64,000 nt of DNA from positions 3,977,922-4,041,921 of the forward strand of contig NZ_CP048289.1 of NCBI RefSeq assembly GCF_014084105.1, in the 5' to 3' direction. Of this stretch, positions 58,990 through 64,000 are shown piece by piece. Source of the DNA: Streptacidiphilus sp. P02-A3a (lineage in GTDB: Bacteria; Actinomycetota; Actinomycetes; Streptomycetales; Streptomycetaceae). The stretch's first letter is position 1. The number at the start of each line of letters is the position of its first letter. The notes below the pieces were generated by a model that saw nothing but the letters and a program-made list of their open reading frames with translations, did not search any database and had not been told where the DNA came from. The position numbers and the translations under genes were made by a program.

Positions 58990-61900
58990 ATGGCCATGCC
59001 GGCCGACAAGGTTCTCGACGCCCTGCGGGCTTCCCTCAAGGAAACGGATCGGCTCCGCCAGCGCAACCGGCAGCTGACCGCCTCGTCCTGGGCGCCGATC
59101 GCCATCGTCGGCATGGGCTGCCGCTTTCCGGGCGGGGTGCACAACCCGGAGGAGCTCTGGGACCTGGTGGCCGCCGACGGTGACGCGATCAGCGGGTTCC
59201 CCGAGGACCGCGGCTGGGAGGCGGTCCTCTCCGGCACCGAGACCAGGTACGTGAAGACCGGCGGGTTCGTCCAGGAAGCGCCGCGGTTCGACCCCGGCTT
59301 CTTCGGCATCAGCCCGCGTGAGGCGCTGGCGATGGACCCGCAGCAGCGGATGCTGCTGGAGGTCACCTGGGAGACGCTGGAGCAGGCCGGGATCGACCCG
59401 GCCACCCTGCGCGGATCCAGGACCGGCGTCTTCGCCGGTGGCACCAACTCCGGCTACGGCGTGAGCGTCGCCGGGATCGAGGGCACCGAGGGCTACATGC
59501 TCACCGGCGGCCTGACCGCCGTGATCTCCGGCCGGATCTCGTACACGCTGGGCCTGGAGGGCCCGGCGGTGACCGTGGACACGGCCTGCTCCTCGGCGCT
59601 GGTGGCGCTGCACCTGGCGGTGCAGTCGCTGCGCTCGCAGGAGTGCACGATGGCGCTGGCCGGTGCGGTCACCGTACTGGCCAACCCCGACTCCTTCGCC
59701 GACTTCGCCGAGCAGGGCGGCCTGGCGGCGGACGGCCGATGCAAGGCCTTCGCCGGTGCCGCCGACGGCATCGGCTGGAGCGAGGGCGCGGGCATGTTCC
59801 TGCTGGAGCGCCTCTCCGACGCGCGCCGCAACGGGCACCCGGTGCTCGCGGTGATCCGTGGCAGCGCGGTCAACCAGGACGGTGCCAGCAACGGCCTGTC
59901 CGCCCCCAACGGCCCGGCCCAGCAGCGGGTGATCAGGGCCGCGCTGTCCAACGCCCGGCTGTCCCCGGCCGACGTGGACGCGGTCGAGGCGCACGGCACC
60001 GGCACCGTGCTCGGCGACCCGATCGAGGCCCAGGCGATCCTGGCCGCCTACGGCCGCGACCGCACCCCGGAGCAGCCGCTCTGGCTCGGCTCGGTGAAGT
60101 CCAACCTCGGCCACACCGGGGCCGCCGCCGGCGCCGCGGGCCTGATCAAGATGGTGCAGGCCCTGCGCCACCAGCGACTGCCGCGCACCCTGCACGTGGA
60201 CGAGCCCACGCCCCGGGTCGACTGGTCGGCGGGCGAGGTCCGGCTGCTGACCGACCCCCGGCCGTGGACCCCCGGCGCGGCGGACGAGACCGGCAGGGCC
60301 CGGCCGCGCCGCGCCGGGATCTCCGCCTTCGGCATCAGCGGCACCAACGCCCACCTCATCGTCGAGGAGGCCCCGGCCGACCTCCCGACCGAGGCCGAGG
60401 GCGGCGACACCCCGGCCCCCGAGGCCGGGGCCGAGCGGCCCAGGGCCCTCAACGGCGGACCGGCCTGGCTGGTCTCCTCCCGGACGGCCGCCGGACTCGC
60501 CGCCCAGGCGGAGCGGCTGTCCGGGTTCGGTGTCGCGGAGCTGGACCCGGTGGACGTCGGCTGGTCGCTGGCCACCACCCGGGCCGCCTTCGAGCACCGC
60601 GCCGTCGTCATCGGCGCGGACCGCCCGGAACTGGCCGCGGGCCTGACCGCGCTGGCCACCGGCGAACCGTCGCCCGGCCTGGTCACCGGCGCGCTCCCGG
60701 CCGGAGGCAGTGTGGGCCGCACGGTCTTTGTGTTTCCTGGGCAGGGTGGTCAGTGGGTGGGGATGGGGTTGGAGTTGGCGGCGGTGTCGCCGGTGTTCGC
60801 GGCGCGGTTGGCGGAGTGTGGGGAGGCGTTGGCGCCGTTTGTGGAGTGGGATCTGTTTGAGGTTTTGGGTGATGCGGACAGTCTGTCGCGGTTGGATGTG
60901 GTGCATCCGGCGTTGTGGGCGGTGATGGTGTCGTTGGCGGCGGTGTGGGAGGCGGCGGGGGTTCGTGCGGATGCGGTGGTCGGGCATTCGCAGGGGGAGA
61001 TCGCGGCGGCGTGTGTGGCTGGGGTGTTGTCGTTGGCTGATGGTGCGCGGGTGGTGGCGCGTCGGGGTCAGGCGATGGTGGGGTTGGCGGGTCGGGGTGG
61101 GGTGTTGTCGATTGCGGCGTCGTTGGGGGTGGTGGAGGAGCGGTTGCGGGGTGGGGATGGCCGGGTGAGTGTGGCGGCGGTCAACGGTCCTGCGGCGGTG
61201 GCTGTTTCGGGTGTGGTGGAGGCGTTGGAGGTGTTGGCGGCGGAGTGTGAGCGGGACGGGGTGCGGACGCGGTTCGTGCCGATGGACTACGCGCCGCACG
61301 GTCCGCAGGTGGAGGGTATTCGGGAGGCGGTGCTGTCCGGGTTGGAGGGGATCGCGCCGGGTGTGGCGGTGGTTCCGATGGTGTCGGGGATGACCGGGGA
61401 GTATCTGGACGGCGCGGAGGCGGGTGCGGGGTACTGGTACGACAGCCTGCGTTCCACCGTCCAGTTCACGCGTGGGGTCGAGCGGTTGGGGCGGGACGGG
61501 TACGGGGTGTTCGTCGAGGTGTCGCCGCATCCGGTGCTGACCTCGGGGACGGCCGCGACGTTGGAGGGGCTGGGGTTGGAGCCGGTGGTGACCGGCACGC
61601 TGCGGCGTCAGGACGGCGGCGCGGCACGGTTGTTGGCCTCACTGGCGGCAGTGCACGTACACGGGGTGGAGGTCGACTGGTCGGCGGTACTGCCCGCCGG
61701 ACACCGGATCGACCTGCCCACCTACGCGTTCCAGCACCAGCGCTACTGGCCCTCGTCGTTGGCCGGGGGCGTGGGCAACCTGCGTGCGGCGGGCCTGAAC
61801 TCGGTCGGGCACCCGCTGCTCGGCGCCGCCGTGGAACTGGCCGACGGCGAGGGCCTGCTGCTGACCGGGCAACTGTCGGTGCGGGCCCAACCCTGGCTGG

Positions 61901-64000
61901 GGGAGCACCTGGTCGGCGGCACGGCCTACTTCCCCGGTACCGGCCACCTGGAGCTGGCGGCCGTCGCCGGACACCTGGTCGGCTGCACCCGGATCCACGA
62001 ACTGACGCTGACCGCACCGCTGTTGCTGCTCCCCGACGAGGAGGTGCAGATCCAGGTCACCGTCGGCGGCCCGGATCACGACGGCCTGCGCACGGTGGAG
62101 GTCTTCGCCCGTCCGGCGGACACCGGCGCCGAGTGGACCCGGCACGCGGCCGGGCGCGTCGGCGCGGTGGCACCGGCCGAGGCGAGCGGCGAGGACTTCG
62201 CGGTCTGGCCGCCGGAGGGCGCCGAGCCGATCCCGCTCGACGGCCTGTACCCGGCGCTGGCGGCGGCCGGGCAGCACCTCGGCCCGGCCTTCCAGGGCCT
62301 GAACGCGGCCTGGCGGCGCGGCGACGAGGTCTTCGCCGAGGTGGCGCTGCCGGAGCAGACGGCGGCCGGGGCGGCCGTCTTCGGCCTGCACCCGGCGGTG
62401 CTGGACGCGGCCCTGCAGGCGGCCTGGCTCACCCGGGCGCCCGAGACCGGCGCCCAGATGCCGTTCCTCTGGTCGGACGTGTCGCTGTACGCGGCGGGCG
62501 CGACCCGGCTGCGGGCCCGGCTGCGGCAGGGCCCGGACGGGGCGGTGTCGCTGCTCGCGGTCGACGCCGCCGGTACGCCGGTGGTCTCGGTCGGCTCGCT
62601 GGAGCTGCGGTCGGTGGCGGCGTCGCCGCAGCCGACCGCCGGGAACGCGCTGCGGGACGCGCTGTTCGGCGTGGAGTGGACTCCGGTCCCGGTGTCCTCG
62701 GCCCCGGTCGGACGCTGGGGCGTGGTCGGCGCCGACCCGCTCGGCCTGGCGGCGGGACTGGCCGAGGCCGGGGTGGAACTCAGCATCTACCCGGATCTGG
62801 CCTCGCTCGCGGCGGCGGCCGAGTCCGGCGACCTGGTACCCGAGGTGGTCCTGCTCGGGGTCGAGGGCGCCGAGCCCGCCGACGGCGACCAGGCGGGCGC
62901 GGCCCGGCGGCTCGCGATCGAGGCGCTGGACACCGCGCAGCACTGGCTGACGCTGGAGCCGCTGCTCGACAGCCGCCTGGTGGTGGTCACCCGGGGCGCG
63001 GTCGCGGCGCTGCCGGGCGAGGGCGTGACCGATCTGGCGGCGTCCTCGGTCTGGGGCCTGCTGCGCTCGGCGCAGTCGGAGAACCCGGGCCGGTTCGTCC
63101 TGGTGGACCTGCCCGCCGCCGACCACAGCCCGGAACCCCCGGTCGCGGTCGGGGTGCTGGCCGGTGCGCTCGGCTCGGCCGAGCCGGAGCTGGCGATCCG
63201 CGAGCAGCGGGCCCACGGCCGCCGCCTGGTCCGCCCGGCCGCCGTTCCCCCGGACCCGGCCGGGACGGCCGAGCGGGTCCCCGGCACGGTGCTGGTCACC
63301 GGCGGCACCGGCACGCTGGCCGGGCTGACCGCGCGGCACCTGGCGGCCACCGGTCGGGCCCGGAGCCTGCTGCTGGTCAGCCGCTCCGGTCCGGCCGCGC
63401 CCGGTGCCGCCGCACTGGCCGCCGACCTGGCCGGGGCGGGCGTCGAGGCGCGGATCGCGGCGGCCGACGTCGCCGACCGCGAGGCGGTGGCCGGGCTGCT
63501 GGCCGGGCTGCCGGAGGCGCACCCGCTGACCGGTGTGGTGCACACCGCCGGGATCGTCGACGACGGCACCATCGGGACCCTCACCGCCGAGCGGGTGGCG
63601 GCGGTGATGCGGCCGAAGACCGATCCGGCCTGGATCCTGCACCAGCTCACCGCGGGCCGCGAGCTCGACCTGTTCGTGCTGTTCTCCTCGGCCGCGGCCA
63701 CCTTCGGCGGGGCCGGACAGGGCAACTACACCGCCGGTAACGCGTTCCTGGACGGCCTGGCCGCCCACCGCCGGGCGGCCGGACTGCCCGGTCTGTCACT
63801 GGCCTGGGGCTCCTGGGTGGCCGGGGCCGGGATCGGCCGGAACCTCAGCCAGGGCCTGCTGGCCCGGGCCACCGGCAGCGGTACCGCCGAACTGGGCGCC
63901 GAGGAGGGCCTGGTCCTGCTCGACCTGGCGCTGGCCCGGGACGAGGCGCTGCTGGTGCCGTTCCGGCTGGACGTCGCCGCGCTCCGCGCCGCCGCCGCGC
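58990..64000 (+). CDS. Type I PKS, 5' part (KS-AT-DH-KR), gene E
   Basis: The first 1670 codons of a PKS gene that runs off the window. The ATG at 58990 has GGAGG at 58977-58981; a second in-frame ATG at 58996 is too far from that site. Residues 1-34 are a docking helix of the [15 protein letters not shown] kind, different from the YLK-type helices of genes B-D. Then come KS (from residue 35, Cys 200), AT (Ser 667, YAPH 767, so extender uncertain), DH (His 973 in HxxxGxxxxP, Asp 1139) and KR (VDD at 1523-1525 in place of LDD, Tyr 1580, B1-type). The DH-KR interval is too short for an ER. The third Gly of the KR nucleotide motif is Ala, and the DH has LGPAF where YGPxF is usual. No ACP is reached. 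Expected beta-carbon state is a trans alkene if both domains work. Confidence 0.96.
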   Translation, partial: MAMPADKVLDALRASLKETDRLRQRNRQLTASSWAPIAIVGMGCRFPGGVHNPEELWDLVAADGDAISGFPEDRGWEAVLSGTETRYVKTGGFVQEAPRFDPGFFGISPREALAMDPQQRMLLEVTWETLEQAGIDPATLRGSRTGVFAGGTNSGYGVSVAGIEGTEGYMLTGGLTAVISGRISYTLGLEGPAVTVDTACSSALVALHLAVQSLRSQECTMALAGAVTVLANPDSFADFAEQGGLAADGRCKAFAGAADGIGWSEGAGMFLLERLSDARRNGHPVLAVIRGSAVNQDGASNGLSAPNGPAQQRVIRAALSNARLSPADVDAVEAHGTGTVLGDPIEAQAILAAYGRDRTPEQPLWLGSVKSNLGHTGAAAGAAGLIKMVQALRHQRLPRTLHVDEPTPRVDWSAGEVRLLTDPRPWTPGAADETGRARPRRAGISAFGISGTNAHLIVEEAPADLPTEAEGGDTPAPEAGAERPRALNGGPAWLVSSRTAAGLAAQAERLSGFGVAELDPVDVGWSLATTRAAFEHRAVVIGADRPELAAGLTALATGEPSPGLVTGALPAGGSVGRTVFVFPGQGGQWVGMGLELAAVSPVFAARLAECGEALAPFVEWDLFEVLGDADSLSRLDVVHPALWAVMVSLAAVWEAAGVRADAVVGHSQGEIAAACVAGVLSLADGARVVARRGQAMVGLAGRGGVLSIAASLGVVEERLRGGDGRVSVAAVNGPAAVAVSGVVEALEVLAAECERDGVRTRFVPMDYAPHGPQVEGIREAVLSGLEGIAPGVAVVPMVSGMTGEYLDGAEAGAGYWYDSLRSTVQFTRGVERLGRDGYGVFVEVSPHPVLTSGTAATLEGLGLEPVVTGTLRRQDGGAARLLASLAAVHVHGVEVDWSAVLPAGHRIDLPTYAFQHQRYWPSSLAGGVGNLRAAGLNSVGHPLLGAAVELADGEGLLLTGQLSVRAQPWLGEHLVGGTAYFPGTGHLELAAVAGHLVGCTRIHELTLTAPLLLLPDEEVQIQVTVGGPDHDGLRTVEVFARPADTGAEWTRHAAGRVGAVAPAEASGEDFAVWPPEGAEPIPLDGLYPALAAAGQHLGPAFQGLNAAWRRGDEVFAEVALPEQTAAGAAVFGLHPAVLDAALQAAWLTRAPETGAQMPFLWSDVSLYAAGATRLRARLRQGPDGAVSLLAVDAAGTPVVSVGSLELRSVAASPQPTAGNALRDALFGVEWTPVPVSSAPVGRWGVVGADPLGLAAGLAEAGVELSIYPDLASLAAAAESGDLVPEVVLLGVEGAEPADGDQAGAARRLAIEALDTAQHWLTLEPLLDSRLVVVTRGAVAALPGEGVTDLAASSVWGLLRSAQSENPGRFVLVDLPAADHSPEPPVAVGVLAGALGSAEPELAIREQRAHGRRLVRPAAVPPDPAGTAERVPGTVLVTGGTGTLAGLTARHLAATGRARSLLLVSRSGPAAPGAAALAADLAGAGVEARIAAADVADREAVAGLLAGLPEAHPLTGVVHTAGIVDDGTIGTLTAERVAAVMRPKTDPAWILHQLTAGRELDLFVLFSSAAATFGGAGQGNYTAGNAFLDGLAAHRRAAGLPGLSLAWGSWVAGAGIGRNLSQGLLARATGSGTAELGAEEGLVLLDLALARDEALLVPFRLDVAALRAAAA
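58990..64000 (+). other. Module E1 (partial): KS-AT(YAPH)-DH-KR(B1)
   Basis: KS 59092-60380 (Cys 59587, FGIS class, GHTGAAAG variant around the second catalytic His). AT about 60721-61750 (Ser 60988, YAPH 61288-61299). DH from 61810 (His 61906, Asp 62404). KR core from about 63280 with VDD at 63556-63564 and Tyr 63727, still open at the window end. The AT alone is rich in TTG, GGG and GTT codons, in contrast to the KS before it and the DH after it. Confidence 0.9.

Overview
The window is one uninterrupted stretch of a giant type I modular polyketide synthase (PKS) operon from a high-GC actinomycete. The evidence is very high GC with strong G/C bias at the third codon position, cis-AT modules with actinobacterial KS, AT and KR motifs, and coiled-coil docking peptides. 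Genus cannot be fixed from this window. All five genes lie on the + strand and are separated by only 27-58 nt. I see no RNA genes, transposases, CRISPR arrays, regulators, transporters or tailoring enzymes. The large minus-strand open frames are shadows of the PKS reading frames.

Layout: gene A (5' end cut by the window) holds the AT-KR-ACP end of one module. Gene B (3290-22351) holds four KS-AT-KR-ACP modules. Gene C (22383-42194) holds three KS-AT-KR-ACP modules and one KS-AT-DH-KR-ACP module. Gene D (42240-58931) holds a KS-AT-KR-ACP module, a fully reducing KS-AT-DH-ER-KR-ACP module, and a module whose DH and KR both look dead. Gene E (58990 to beyond the window end) starts with KS-AT-DH-KR. 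In total 13 modules are seen, 11 complete and 2 cut. Every KS keeps its active-site Cys and there is no loading or thioesterase domain, so both the start and the end of the assembly line lie outside the window.

How it works together: in gene order, the first eight modules are ketoreduce-only. The first seven of these have methylmalonyl-type ATs (YASH motif) and the eighth has the only malonyl-type AT (HAFH). Their KR fingerprints alternate A1-A2-A1-A2-A1-A2-A1, then A1. This predicts a long polypropionate polyol with constant hydroxyl and alternating methyl configuration. Then follow a trisubstituted alkene (C4), a hydroxyl (D1), a saturated unit (D2), a beta-ketone (D3) and probably an alkene (E1). 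The extender for D2 and E1 is uncertain because their ATs carry YAPH. No product name is claimed.

Most notable: (1) the run is built from a repeated bimodule of about 9.4-9.8 kb; (2) KS domains fall into two sequence classes that match exactly the type of the KR immediately upstream; (3) module D3 has lost DH and KR catalytic residues; (4) two ATs carry a non-canonical YAPH motif, one of them inside an AT-sized patch of foreign-looking codon usage; (5) AT and KR segments are mosaics with hundreds of identical bases between modules.
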